Source: Ovis canadensis
Taxonomy: Eukaryota; Chordata; Mammalia; Artiodactyla; Bovidae
Assembly (NCBI RefSeq): GCF_042477335.2
Contig: NC_091247.1
Location: 8,082,501 to 8,146,500 of the forward strand
Direction: 5' to 3'
DNA: 64,000 nt
The translations under genes were made by a program, and so were the position numbers. Position 1 is the stretch's first letter. Each line of letters begins with the position of its first letter. Positions 21,101-30,736 of the stretch are shown here, in pieces. The notes beneath the pieces were generated by a model, which had not been told where the DNA came from, did no database searches, and worked only from the letters and a program-made list of their open reading frames with translations.

Positions 21101-24100
21101 CTGGGTGGGGTGAGGGGACAGGAAAGGCCCTTGGGTGGCCTCTGCTTGCATTCCCTGAGTGACGGGGAGGTCTCTCCAAAGGCTGTGTCTCTGTTAGCTG
21201 GTTCTCAGTTCAAGAGGAACTTCCCTGTGGCTCTGTAGGATGTTCTTCACCCTTAAGCCTCCCCTGGCTTGCTGACCTAGGAGTTACACTTGGGCCAAAT
21301 AAGCATAAAACGAGGAGAAAGGTGACACAGAGATGTTCCTTGCAGAGTTCATGCAAAAAAATTTACTTGGAAATGATCTAAAATATCCCAAACTAGGGAC
21401 TTAGATCAGTTCTTCCACTTGGTGGGAGAACTAATAATATATAGGACAACGGCAGGGAATTGCTGACAGTGTGGAAACATATGCATGCTGCAATGTCAGG
21501 ACCAAACAGGATCCAAAATTGCATTTGCAGAATGAGTTTGACTATATAAAAATAGACCTTGCGGCAGAATGCAGGGCTGTAGCCCAAGCTGTAAACAAGC
21601 TTCAGGTGGAGAAGGTTCGCTGCACTGCTTCCTGACACTGCTGGATCCTGACTTGGCCCCGGCCAGAATGCAGCAGTCCTTCCTTTGGGCTGTCTGTCCT
21701 TCCCTCACAGTCAGAAGCTCTGGACTGATCCCCTGCCAGACCCCAGGGATGCTAGGGTGAGGTCCTGGCCTCCCAGAACTCACAGTCCAGTGAGGGCAGA
21801 AAGGGAATCAGGTCCTCCCACTCCATTGTGGACAATGTTATGGCAGTGGGACTTTGGGGGTCCCAGAGTGGGGCCTGACTTAACAGGCATGGAGACAGGT
21901 CCTGGAATTGGGGAAGGGCTCAGACAAGCTCTGGGAAAGACAGGGCGTCCAAGGATAGACGAAGGATAAAGAGGAGTTCTCAAGGCCAGATATTTTCAGT
22001 TCTGTCACCTGTCCTGGTGGCCTCCTGGTGTCCCCAGTGCTTCTAAATCTCATCCCTCCCCTCAAGTTTTCTCTCTTATTCTTAAGCATTCTTCTAGACA
22101 AACCCTAGAAGCCATTTGTTAAGTTTCAAAAAAAAAAAAAAAAAAAACCCGATTCTTTTGGACTTGCGTTCCATTTATGGAGCGTCCGGAAGAGCAGCTG
22201 TCTTTCCAGCAAGAATGCAATGTCACACTGTACTTGATTTGATTGTCATCAGAGAGCCGCCACCCAGGCGCTGGTGCAACACCTGCCAGCTCTACTACAT
22301 GGGGGACCTGATCCAGCACCGTAGGACGCAGGGCCACAAGGTACCGGGCCCCCCTGCTGGCTGCAAAGGCACCCCGTGTGCGGTCTCCAGGCCCAGGGCT
22401 GGGGAGGAGGGAGCCCAGGTTGGAAGCAGGAGGTGAACGTCAGTCTTTGTCCCTGCATGGCTGTAGCTCGTGATGAGTCAGTCACGTTTCCTCTCTGGGC
22501 TTCAGTTTCCCCATCTGTCCAGTGTGGGCGAGGCACCATCTCACCCCGCATTCAGCCTCAGGGCTTATGGGGTCCTCTGGCGTCTGCCCTCTCAGTCTTC
22601 TGACTTTCCTGTCTCTCTGTTACCATCGCCATCCCATCTTGTGTTTGCCTGTGTTCCATGGAGCACAGTCTGCTGATTGCAGAGTGGCCTAACTCTAACC
22701 CTAACCCTGAGACTGGAGGTAGCACACCTGAGGCCTGCAGGTGGGAGGTGGCATCTTGCTGGGCCCTGCCCAGCTGCACCTGGGGACGCTGCCCACCTCC
22801 ACTGCCCACTGGGCCTGCCTTCCATTCCTCAGCTCGCCAAACAATCCCTGCGACCTTTCTGCACCATTTGCAACCGCTACTTCAAGACCCCCCGCAAGTT
22901 TGTGGAGCACGTGAAGTCCCAGGGCCATAAAGACAAAGCCAAGGAGGTAACTCCAGCTCCCTCAGAGGACAGGGGCCCAGAGCGGTACAGAGCCTGGGCA
23001 AGGCCACACAGCAAGCTGAGGTGTATTCCAGTCCAAATTCATAGCAGGGCTGGAGGGATTGGAGCTCTCTGGGGTGTGAGGTGGTTGGGGTGTCGCATTG
23101 TGGCTGCCCAGAGCTGACCTGAGCCCTTACCCACCCCGGGAAGCTGAAGACACTGGAGAAGGATGTAGCCAGCCAAGACGAGGACCTCTTCATCACAGTG
23201 GACGCTGTGGGCTGCTTTGAAGGCGATGAAGAAGAGGAGGAGGATGACGAGGAGGAAGAAGAGATCGAGGTTGAGGAGGAATTCCGCAAGCAGGTGCTTG
23301 GGGAGAGAGGGTGTGGAAAGGAGGCTGGAGGCTGGATTCCCAGACCAGGAGAGACCTCCCCCCACCTCCCAGGGGCCAGGAGACACTGTGCTGGTATTTG
23401 CAAGCACAAAGACATGCCACAATCTAGTATTATTAGGAACTATCTTCAATATGACAATGTGTAAATCTGTATCATGACGACAGTGGGATGGCAGGTGAAA
23501 TACGCAAGGTCCTGAAAGCCTGCCTGAAATTTTTTCTTGTGTTGCGGAAGAGAAAGGCATCCTAGGCCAAGAGAATAGCATCGCAGAGACACGGAGAGGG
23601 GAGCTACATGGTACACACAGGAAAGTCAGTGAAAGGTGATGAAGGTGATGATGGTGGCGAGAGCAGTCAACTTTAAGTACTTATTATCAAGTTCTTTACA
23701 GAGAAAGCTTGCCAGATTGCCCAATTTTTAAAATAATTTTATTTATTGATTAATTTTTGCCTGCTCTGGGTCTGCACTGCCGCACAGGCTTTCTCTGGTT
23801 GTGGCGAGTGGGGCTACTCTCTGGTTGGGGGCACAGGCACCTCATTGCAGTGGCTTCTCTCGCTGCAGAGCATGGGCTCTAGAGCGCTAGGGCTTCAGCA
23901 GTTGTGGCATGCAGGCTTAGTTGCTCCTCGGCATGTGGGATTTCCCTGGACCAGGGATCAAACCCGTGTCTCCTGCATTGACAGGCGGATTTTTTTATCA
24001 CTGAGCCACTAGGGAAGCTCTCAACATTGTTTTTTTTTTTTTAGCCATGCCACATGGCTTGTGGGATCTCAGTTCCCTGAGCAGGGATTGAACCTGAGCC

Positions 24101-26251
24101 ATGGCAGTGAATGCCTGGAATTCCAGCTGCTAGGGTATCAGGGAACCCCCACAGTCAACATTTGTTGAGCGCTTACTATATGCTAGGTGTGTAACCAGGC
24201 ACTTTCCTGGCAGAGTCTCACCCATTTGGATGCGAGGCAGCGAGACTCCACAGCCTGTGCTTAGAATACATCAGCTCTGCTGTCTCCCATGAGTGAGGAG
24301 CTGGAGGAGCTTTTCAGTTTAACAGGTGTTTCCAGAGCACCTGTTCTGGGCCAGGCCCTGGTCCTGGATACCAGGAATAACCGGGACCAAGACCTGGCCC
24401 CTGTCCTCATAGAGCTTGCCAGTCACAGTCCAGAGCGGTGAGGGGGCTGCCAGAGAGGGCATGCACAGAGGGGCTGTGGATGGAGGGTTGCAGGCGTGGC
24501 CTCCAGCCCTAAACAAATTGGGGTGATGCCAGTTTTGCTGCTCAGAAATCAGTAGTGGCATGACCCTGGCGTTGGTTTCTCTAAGCCTCCATTTTCTCTG
24601 CTTAGAAGTAATAGTCCCAACTCAGACTGTAAGGAAGGGCCACAGCCTTGGGGGTGGTCATCATTTTTAGAGGCTGCGTTTGTTTGCCTGGTAAGTGGTG
24701 GAGGGCACTGCTAGGCATGGCCTTGTCTGGAAGGGGCTCGTGTCGAGCAGGTGATCACTTGAAACCACTCCCCCCCCAAGACTGTGGTCTCTGCAGCCTC
24801 TAGGAGCTGGCAGGGGTTCATGGTAAAGGCTAACCAGGGCTTGGGGTTCACCAGGGTTCACTACCCTACTCCTCCATCAACCAGCTGGGTGACCCTGGGC
24901 AAGTGAGTTAATGAGCCTGGGCCTTGGTTTCCTCATATGTGAAATGAGTGAACCACAGAAAGTTGTTACAAGGATTCAGTGAAATGCCACATGTGATGTG
25001 TTGGGCATGGATTATGGCCGCTGTGGGAACAGGAGGGCTTCCCAGAGGGAACGGATTGAGCTGCACCTGGAAAGTGTAGATTAGGAAGGGCACTCTGGGG
25101 GACAGGACCAGCATGGGCAAAGGCTTAGAGGATGCCGCCCATAACCTCCTCCTGAAAATCAAGGGGCTGGCATTGAAGAGCATGGGTGGGTTCCAGGCCC
25201 CGCCTATGTTAGGAGGAGACTAAGGGAAGCCAGGACCAACCGGGGCCCACACTGGTGTGTTTCCAGATGAGATCCAGAGACATATCCATAGAAGAGTGGA
25301 AAGGCTCGGAGACCTACAGCCCCAACACCGCATACGGTAAGACCCCAGCCCTGACCCCACCTGCAGGAGTGGTGGGCCTCGGGTCCCAGTCACAGCATCC
25401 TGGCCAGGCAGCCTGTCCCCTCGTCCTGGTCTTTCCCCACCTGGAGGGTATTAGGGGAGGACAGGCCCCTAGGTGCGGGGGCAGGGCAGGCACCAGGCTG
25501 GCGTGGGGATGTGAGCGCTTAGACCCTGCTGTGCTTCAGGGGTGGACTTCCTGGTGCCCGTGATGGGCTATGTCTGCCGCGTCTGCCACAAGTTCTACCA
25601 CAGCAACTCTGGGGCGCAGCTCTCCCACTGCAAGTCCTTGGCCCACTTCGAGAACCTGCAGGTGAGTCTGGCCTCCCGCCCCGCTCCGCCCTGCCCAGGG
25701 GGGTCAGACTCTGTCTGAGCTGATGGGAAGAGCCGGTGGCCACCTCCCTCGTAGGCTTGGCCTCAGCCCCTGGGCACAGCCCCCAACGAGAGGCTCTACC
25801 CACAAAGGGAATCCGAACCAGGCTGGGGCCAACGTCTTTTTGCAATTGTTCTGGAGCGGGTGGTGCTGAGGGCCAGAGGATTAGCACTAGAGGTCTGCCC
25901 AAAGAGGCTGAGCACGTCACACAGGGTCACACAGCATGTCCAACATTGTCTCAGCGGGGCCAGGGAAGCAGCCATGGCCAGAAGCACACCAGGTGGGGAG
26001 GAAGCCCGGACCTCACCTGCACTCTCTGTGTCTAGAAATACAAGAAGGCCAAGAAACCCAGCCCCACCACCAGGCCCGTGAGCCGCCGGTGTGCCATCAA
26101 CGCCCGGAATGCCCTGACGGCTCTGTTCACCTCTGGCGGCCGTGCACCCAGCCAGCCCAGCACCCAGGACACAGCCAAAAACCCCAGCAAGGTGACGCCC
26201 ACACCCCCTCGGCCCCCACTGCCCCGGCGCTCCAGACGCCTCAGAACCTGA
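9149..26251 (+). CDS. CIZ1: CIZ1, CDKN1A-interacting zinc finger protein 1
   Basis: CIZ1 is a nuclear-matrix protein that binds p21/CDKN1A and cyclins and promotes the start of DNA replication. Coding exons: 9149-9276, 9506-9621, 11090-11161, 13376-13605, 15818-15911, 16118-16226, 16732-17336, 17581-17702, 18701-18898, 19648-19772, 22253-22340, 22833-22946, 23144-23293, 25267-25336, 25540-25661, 26036-26251. All have AG/GT borders and join in phase to 2559 nt (852 aa; human is 898). The ATG follows acceptor cag at 9141-9143 in a strong ccaccATG context. Visible parts: Q-rich N-terminus; Q/V/P-rich repeats in the 605-bp exon; C2H2 fingers C547-C550-H563-H569, C608-C611-H622-H628, C639-C642-H655-H661 and matrin-type C753-C756-H770-H776; acidic run at about 694-713; basic C-terminus. 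The shorter length than human lies mainly in the Q tracts and repeats. Two segments are probably alternative (separate entries). Confidence 0.97.
9158..9235 (+). repeat. Interrupted CAG (poly-Q) tract in CIZ1
   Basis: Mostly CAG codons broken by TTC, CTC, CTT, CAA and TTG, coding for the Q/L-rich N-terminus. The human protein has a longer tract here. The interruptions should make it more stable than a pure CAG run. Confidence 0.8.
9660..10345 (-). repeat. Three MIR fragments in CIZ1 intron
   Basis: Antisense MIR cores at about 9660-9770 (cagtttacagatgaggatac), 9900-9985 (gacagatgaagacactgagg) and 10225-10345 (ccattttacagatgaaggaa). The sequence between them is anonymous intron. Confidence 0.6.
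10550..11420 (-). mobile_element. Ancient L1 fragment spanning a CIZ1 exon
   Basis: The plus strand reads like the antisense of an old L1 3' region: 'aataatggagtgaatatcat', 'ggattcccaaaagtagaatg', 'ttaccaaattgctttccca', 'ggcaacactgggtattatac', 'tttacatttcttggagtgc', 'catgttctttgtccatttct'. These phrases appear in the right order for L1M elements. The CIZ1 exon at 11090-11161 falls inside this block. A decayed relative lies at 6077-6370. Confidence 0.7.
11090..11161 (+). CDS. CIZ1: CIZ1 72-bp in-frame exon (L1-derived, probably alternative)
   Basis: Codes for 24 residues, GLDQFAMPPATYDSASFTMP followed by TATL, the last base starting a Gly codon. Human CIZ1 has the near-identical LDQFAMPPATYDTAGLTMPT at this place, so it is a genuine conserved exon. 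Acceptor is ccaaag/ga and donor g/gtatta. Both borders have phase 1 and the length is a multiple of three, so skipping keeps the frame; human CIZ1 is known to have splice variants in this N-terminal region. The exon bases align with the antisense L1 consensus 'caccagcagtgtatgagagt' type text, so the exon was recruited from an L1. Confidence 0.88.
11470..11645 (-). repeat. MIR fragment
   Basis: 'cccattttacatatgaggga' and 'gctcagggtcacagaatttt' are the antisense MIR core. Confidence 0.65.
11655..11862 (-). mobile_element. Bov-tA SINE, antisense
   Basis: Full reverse-complement Bov-tA from 'gaagttgctcagtcgtgtcc' to the head 'gccaccagggaagtcc'. Confidence 0.9.
12786..12928 (-). mobile_element. 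CHR-type SINE, antisense
   Basis: A/T-rich tail, 'tttggcagcaccaggtctta', then 'gggatctagttccctgagca' and the tRNA-like head. Confidence 0.85.
13983..14312 (+). mobile_element. MER5A-type hAT DNA transposon remnant
   Basis: The sequence follows the MER5A/MER5A1 (hAT-Charlie) consensus as I recall it: 'gtgagccacacatgtaattt', 'agtaaaaagaaacaggcaaa', 'tcatttcaacatgtaatcga', 'ggcacatgtacctactggct'. It begins near 'cagcactccc' and ends near 'tagggtagtg', consistent with hAT-type ends. Non-autonomous and long inactive. Confidence 0.72.
14768..14900 (-). repeat. MIR fragment
   Basis: Antisense MIR core, 'ccattttacatatgggaaga' then 'gaggctcagagagg', with the older 3' side behind it. Confidence 0.6.
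15818..15832 (+). CDS. CIZ1: Alternative 15-nt CIZ1 exon extension (DSSSQ)
   Basis: Two acceptors lie 15 nt apart in front of the exon ending at 15911: gtag at 15814-15817 and ctcag ending at 15832. The upstream one adds GAT TCT TCT TCT CAG (DSSSQ); the downstream one joins RK directly to TMPVEDK. Both keep frame. DSSSQ is present in the human reference protein, so the choice is conserved. Confidence 0.8.
18078..18425 (-). mobile_element. Composite BovA2/Bov-tA SINE, antisense
   Basis: Starts with the GCT-rich tail and two BovA monomers like BovA2, but continues to a tRNA-like head reading 'actagcgccacctgggga'. It is a tRNA-headed dimer of about 345 bp in the intron between the CIZ1 exons ending at 17702 and starting at 18701. 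Confidence 0.82.
18407..18422 (-). promoter_or_regulatory. CTCF-like motif inside the SINE head
   Basis: Minus strand reads tccccaggtggcgcta, a near-perfect CTCF core. It lies in the tRNA-like head of the SINE. Function is inferred from motif only. Confidence 0.4.
18505..18620 (+). repeat. MIR fragment
   Basis: 'gaccaccta..atggctcagagcctcagttttcc' type text and 'gcctgtaaaatg' mark the MIR core in sense. Confidence 0.6.
19131..19156. repeat. Perfect 26-bp palindrome
   Basis: The arms tttggaaggtgaa and ttcaccttccaaa meet with no spacer. Right after it, aaactgaggca-ctgg-tgcctcggttt forms a second, one-mismatch hairpin, all within a MIR-like context in a CIZ1 intron. Confidence 0.85.
20001..20301 (-). 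mobile_element. CHR-2-type SINE, antisense
   Basis: Complete antisense unit from the 'attttatttatttttggctg' tail to 'ccagcagggaagcc'. Flanked by 13-bp direct repeats 19988-20000 and 20302-20314 (ctagacagcctct, ctagacagtctct). Confidence 0.9.
20791..20975 (+). mobile_element. tRNA-Glu-type SINE
   Basis: 'gacttccctggttgtccagt' head, 'ggggaactaagatcccatgt' body and an A-rich tail at about 20958. Confidence 0.85.
23725..24021 (-). mobile_element. CHR-2-type SINE, antisense
   Basis: From 'attttatttattgattaa' through 'gcatgtgggatttccctgga' to 'actagggaagctc'. Full length but diverged. Confidence 0.87.
24029..24151 (-). mobile_element. Second SINE, antisense, adjacent
   Basis: T-run followed by 'agccatgccacatggcttgt' and a head ending 'atcagggaaccccc'. 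A shorter tRNA-Glu-type SINE beside the preceding one. Confidence 0.8.
24860..25010 (+). repeat. MIR fragment
   Basis: 'gctgggtgaccctgggcaag', 'cttggtttcctcatatgtga' and 'gttgttacaaggattcagtg' follow the MIR core in sense. Confidence 0.75.
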
Positions 26252-26355
26252 TGGAGGAAGCACCCTATGCCTGCCCCATCTCAGTCCCAATCGGCTATGC
26301 TTTTTAGGAGTCTGTGTGGAGACTGTGACATGGTTGGTATTTTTACTGAAAATCC

Positions 26356-26361
26356 AATAAA
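26356..26361 (+). terminator. CIZ1 poly(A) signal AATAAA
   Basis: AATAAA 105 bases after the CIZ1 stop codon, in a short 3'UTR. Cleavage would be expected at about 26375-26390. Confidence 0.85.
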
Positions 26362-26589
26362 GGAAGGTAGTTTGGCTTGTATAGTCTCCACCAGCACTTC
26401 TGTCTGCATGGATAGGGGAAGAGGGGGGCCCCAGCTGGCACCCAGCCTTTGCAGGTAGTGAGGAGGCACAACTGGAAATCTGAAGACAGGGTCCCTCACC
26501 AGGGACTCTGGGATTATGAGGTGTTTCACCTCCTGAGCCTCAGTTTCTCTCTTAAACATGTACCCAAGCTTGGAAAGTACTACCTTCAA

Positions 26590-26765
26590 GTAAGATCTCA
26601 TTTAATCTTCACAGTGTCCCCAGGAGGGAAGTCTTGTTGTTATACCCAATTTACAGATGAAGAAACTGAGGCCTAGCAAGGTTCAGTGCCTGCACAAGGT
26701 CATAGATCTGGTGACAGGCCAGGATTTGACCCCAAGCCTGACCTCTGGACCCCCATCCTGGCCTC
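26590..26765 (-). repeat. MIR element
   Basis: 'cccaatttacagatgaagaa', 'actgaggcctagcaaggttc' and 'gacaggccaggatttgaccc' follow the antisense MIR consensus. Confidence 0.75.
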
Positions 26766-27089
26766 TCTCCAGCTGGACCTTACCAAAGTTGGTGTGGGAG
26801 TAGGGGGTCCTCACTGCTCAGGCCCTCTGGCTCCAAGTTCATGTTCATTAGCAGAGGCACCACCCTTCTTGTCAGGAGACCTTATGATGAATCATCAGTG
26901 AGTGAGGCCCTAGCTGAGCAAGCTCTTTAGTTCTACTTCCCCATCTGGAAGGACCCTTAGAGACAGACAACCAGCCCAGCCCTGTGACTGGCCAGATGGG
27001 GAGACTGAGGACCAAGACTGAGGGTCAAGAGCCAGAGGCAGAACCCAAGGCTGCACAGCATGTCTTGGTGTTGGTTGTCTTGGTGAAAG

Positions 27090-27383
27090 GCCCTAGAGCC
27101 CAGAGAAGCTGAGCACATCACCCAGGGTCACACAGCATGGCTGATGCTATCTCAGCTGGCCTAGGGGAGCAACCTCTGGCCAGGAGCATGGCCAGGAGCA
27201 TATCCAGTTGGGAGGAAGCCCTGACCTCACCTGCACCTCTGTGCCCAGAAATACAAGAAGGCCAAGAATCCCACCCATGTGATCAATGCCTCCACTGCCC
27301 TGTTCACCTCTGGCAGCCACTGGGGTCCTCATCCCAGGATACAGAAGAGAGAGGAAGCGCAGTGGTGTTGGAGACCCGTTTAA
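27090..27383 (+). pseudogene. Duplicated CIZ1 terminal exon and intron flank
   Basis: This repeats the end of the CIZ1 last intron and the start of its last exon (about 25,880-26,160) some 1.2 kb downstream. Shared landmarks in order: 'ctgagcac.tcac.cagggtcacacagcatg', 'aggaagccc.gacctcacctgcac', acceptor, then 'aaatacaagaaggccaagaa'. The copy keeps an AG acceptor (27247-27248). From 27249 the CIZ1 frame stays open for 44 codons (KYKKAKNPTHVINAST, ALFTSGSHWGPHPR and so on) to TAA at 27381-27383, giving a different C-terminus from the true exon. It lacks most of the 'PTTRPVSRRC' stretch. No plus-strand poly(A) signal is obvious nearby, so a dead copy is the default view; an alternative last exon is possible. 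It overlaps the BBLN 3'UTR on the other strand. Confidence 0.8.
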
Positions 27384-27384
27384 T
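27379..27384 (-). terminator. BBLN poly(A) signal ATTAAA
   Basis: ATTAAA on the minus strand about 290 bases after the BBLN stop codon. No AATAAA is seen closer. It coincides with the stop codon of the duplicated CIZ1 exon on the plus strand. Confidence 0.6.
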
Positions 27385-27669
27385 GTAGACACTCAAGGCC
27401 TGGGCAGAGTGGGGAGCATCCAGGAGTTGGACAGGCAGGCATGGTGGGTGAGCCACTGGCCCACACCTGGCTCCAAGAGGGTATGCTGGGAGGTGGGGGC
27501 TGGCCTAGGCACACCAAAGGAAGTACCAGAAAGGTGGCCTAGGCAGGCAGAACCCCCAGGAGATCTGTTGGCCAGCCCTTGAGAAGGTATCTAAGCCAGG
27601 TGGTGAGTGTTCAGGCCAGAGCCTGACCCAGCAAGGCAGGGTTGGGGCCTGGCTGGGGGCTCCCAGAGC

Positions 27670-30600
27670 CTAGGGGCTGGCATCGCTGGGGGTCTCCCCA
27701 AGCTGCTGCTGGAACTCAAGGCGCGTCTGCCGGTTGGATTCAAGCAGTTCCTGGAGGCGGGCATGGAGGTGGTCATTCTTCTCCTCCAGGTGGTCCAGAC
27801 AGGAGTTGATCTGGTCCAACATGGAGTTGATAGCGGCGTATTCTGGAAGGAAGGGGAAAGACAGTCAAGGTCCCATATTGCCTCAGGGCTCACAGGCACC
27901 CTCCCCACCACCACCATGTGCCAACCTGTCTCTAAAAGGGCTTCAGGCAAGTCCCTACTCCTTGAGCCTCACTGTCACCATCTGGAAAATGGGTGTATAT
28001 CGAAAGAAAGGCATTGGAGAAATAGCTTAGTGTGCCATCTTTTTCTAGGGTTAGGGTGGTCATAGGGAGGTCAGGCAGACAGTGTCCAGCCTGGGAAGTC
28101 CTGCCAGGTTCCGAGTCTCTCTACTTCCTGCATCAACTGCCTAGAGGCCAGAGCCCATGCGCCTGAGTCGGGCAATGCAGGCCTCTGTCCCCAGGCAGAC
28201 CCTACTCCCTAGCCCTGCCTGGCCCCCCTGCCCGGCCCCCCTGCCCTTAGAACAGGGCTCCTGGCAGCCTCCCAGGCCCTGCTCCCTTCTCTCACCCCGG
28301 CTCCCCTGCCTGCTCCCTTCTCTCACTCCTGCCTTTGCCCATCTCAGGCCCCTTGAACCTGCTGTGGCCTCTTCCTGGAGTGTGCTGTGTCGTGTCTTCC
28401 TTCCCTCCTCTTCTCCTGGGGGAGCCCCACCCATCCTTCGAGTGTCAGCGCGGCTGTCACCCCAGCCTGAGTCAGGCCTCTATTCCTGACCCCCTGCTCT
28501 CACAGCTCCGTGGCCTTCACCTCCGGCTCGACTGCTGTGATCGGGTGCCGGTCTGTCTCCCCCAGCCGGTAGTGAGTGCTCTGCGAGAGGGGGCTTGTGT
28601 CCATTGCCGTCCCCCAGGGCCCTCACTGTCACACAGTGAGCGTTTGTTGAATGAATGGATGAATGAATGGAGCCTGACTTTCCAGCCTTCTGCCTTTTCT
28701 CAACTGACCCTGCCACCCTGAATGCTTCAACCACAACAGCCATTCAAGGACCAGCTCCAAATGCCTCTTCTTCCAAGAAGCCTTCCCTGGTCTCCATCAG
28801 AAACCATCACTCTGTCCTCCACTGACACTTCTGACCTGCCTCTCTCAGCAACACAGTGTCTCTTAGGAGCCAAGGTCTGGGCCTGTGCCCACTGCGGGAC
28901 CCAGTTCTGAGCCAGCCCATGACTCAGATACACTCAGCTGCCAGCTTGGGACAAAGGGGAAGTGGCTGGCAGTGTGTGGGAATGGCCAGCATCAGAAAAG
29001 AGTGTCTGGGATAAGGGTGCAAAGGTGTCTGCCTTCTGGGGGAAGGGTACCCATTGCTCAGAGTTGTCCTAACTCACAGTGGACAGAGTCCTGGAAAGCC
29101 TCTATTGGATCTTAGAGTCCAACTCCCTTGTGGTACAAACAGGGAAACTGAGGTCCCAGAAGGAAGAGACCTGCCTAGGATCCTGCAGCTGGTTGGTGGT
29201 GCTAGTGGAGCAAGGGCCCTTGGGTTTCAGTCCCAGTTCCGCTGCATCCCAGCAAGTTACTGCACTTTTCTGGGAAAAGGGGACAAAGTGGGTTATTGTG
29301 ATACATCAAATACATATATTAAGAACTCAGGGTCTGGCCACAGCAAGCACTTAGTAGATGGTCTCTATTAGCAACGTTTCATATTCTGGTTAAGAGACCC
29401 AAGTGGAGAGGAGGCTGGGGGAGGCGGGTGTCTCCACTCCCAGGGCCGGGCTTTGTCTGAGTTAAGTGTCAAGGGTACCTCTCAGTTCCAAGTCTTTGCC
29501 TTCCGTTGAGGACACCCTCCTCCTCTATGTCCTAAATCCTGTCAATCTGCCAACTTCCACTCAACATGACTCCTGGGAGGTCCTTCCGGATGGCCCATCA
29601 CAGCTCCCAGCACTTCACCTGGCTGCTCTTCACCAGCAGTGGAAGGGGGAACCCGGCAGCCCACAGCTTACCCCATTCACTCTAGATCTTGAGTGAGGAA
29701 GTGTTCTAAAACTATTGTGGTCTTGATGGATGGGTGCACAACTGTGAATATCCTAAAACCCATTGAACTGTACAATTTAAATGAGTTAATTGTATAGTGT
29801 TTACCGCTCAATAAAGCTGTTACCCAAAACAAAGCCAAAAGCAGAGTCTATACTTACCCCGCATTTACTAAGTCCTGACCTCTGAGTTAATACACTAATC
29901 TTTATTACACTAAAGGGACTAACCATTTACAGAACTCTTGCATGCTTGGAGCCTACTATTCATTCGTTTTCTCATTTAATCCTGATACATTTCAACGTAG
30001 GGGGACACTAAACCATTATTCTTATTTTACAGATGGGGAAACTGAGTCTCCAGAAGGTGAGAAGGGAGCTGATCTTTCTCCTTACCCAGCCTCCTTACCC
30101 ACCCCCACCCCTTCCCCCGCGCAGTGCTGTGCAGGCAACATGATGCTGGGTAAGCAAGTCACATTCGCCAGGGCTCCAGACCACTACCAGAAAAGGTGGC
30201 TAGGGATGCTGACTCAGCAGGGCAACACGCCCACCCAGATAAGCCTCCAGATAAGCCTAACCCAGGAGGGTCCACGCCCAGCTCCGCCCCCTTAGGAGTC
30301 CCCATCTCCACAGGGGCTGAAAGAGGTGGCTGAAGCAGGTTTTAATCCACTCCCCCGCCGCCAAAAGCGAATGATCCTGAAGCGGCCTCAGTTTCCTCAT
30401 CTGTAAAACAGGCTCGGCTGACCACAGTTCTCCAGGGCTGCGGTTTCCAGAGGCCAGCTCGCAGGTGCTCGCCCGGAATTTCAGGAAAGCGCCTGCAGCT
30501 CCGGACCCTCCCTGGGGCGGGGGATGGGAGGGCGCTGCAGTTTCTTGCCGGCCCCGATTCCCCCTCCCAGGAGGACATCCCCGAGAAACCAAACGTAGCT

Positions 30601-30736
30601 TCAGCAGCTCCCGCCAGCCCAGCCCAGCCCAGCCCAGCCCACCCCACCCCGCGTCACCTGCTTCCCCGAAGCCGTCTTCCTCGCCTTCCGCGCCCGCCTC
30701 CACCGGCGTGCCCAGGTCCCCGTTGGGGCCCGACAT
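27670..30736 (-). CDS. BBLN: BBLN, bublin coiled-coil protein (C9orf16)
   Basis: A small conserved coiled-coil protein; its nematode relative organises intermediate filaments at cell junctions. Coding exons on the minus strand are 30736-30658 and 27842-27670, with a donor (GCAG/GTGACG) and acceptor (CCAG/AATACG) joining in phase 1 to 252 nt, 83 residues, the same length as human. The N-terminus reads MSGPNGDLGTPVEAGAEGEE and the second exon EYAAINSMLDQINSCLDHLE, both nearly identical to human. From about residue 27 to 75 the protein is a leucine-heptad coiled coil. No signal peptide or membrane segment is visible. The first exon lies in a CpG island. The gene converges with CIZ1, and its 3'UTR runs into the duplicated CIZ1 exon. 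Confidence 0.96.
29135..29365. repeat. Opposed MIR fragments in BBLN intron
   Basis: Antisense MIR core at about 29135-29215 (aaacagggaaactgaggtcc) followed by sense MIR text at about 29225-29365 (ttactgcacttttctggga, gcaagcacttagtagatgg). Confidence 0.55.
29700..29832 (+). mobile_element. L1 3' end fragment
   Basis: 'gtgcacaactgtgaatatcc', 'cccattgaactgtacaattt' and 'caataaagctgttaccc' are the typical 3' terminus of old L1 elements, in sense on the plus strand. Confidence 0.7.

Noticed and set aside
22685-22710. Telomere-like ctaaccctaaccctga
   Set aside because: Only about two and a half units in a CIZ1 intron; too short to call an interstitial telomeric repeat.
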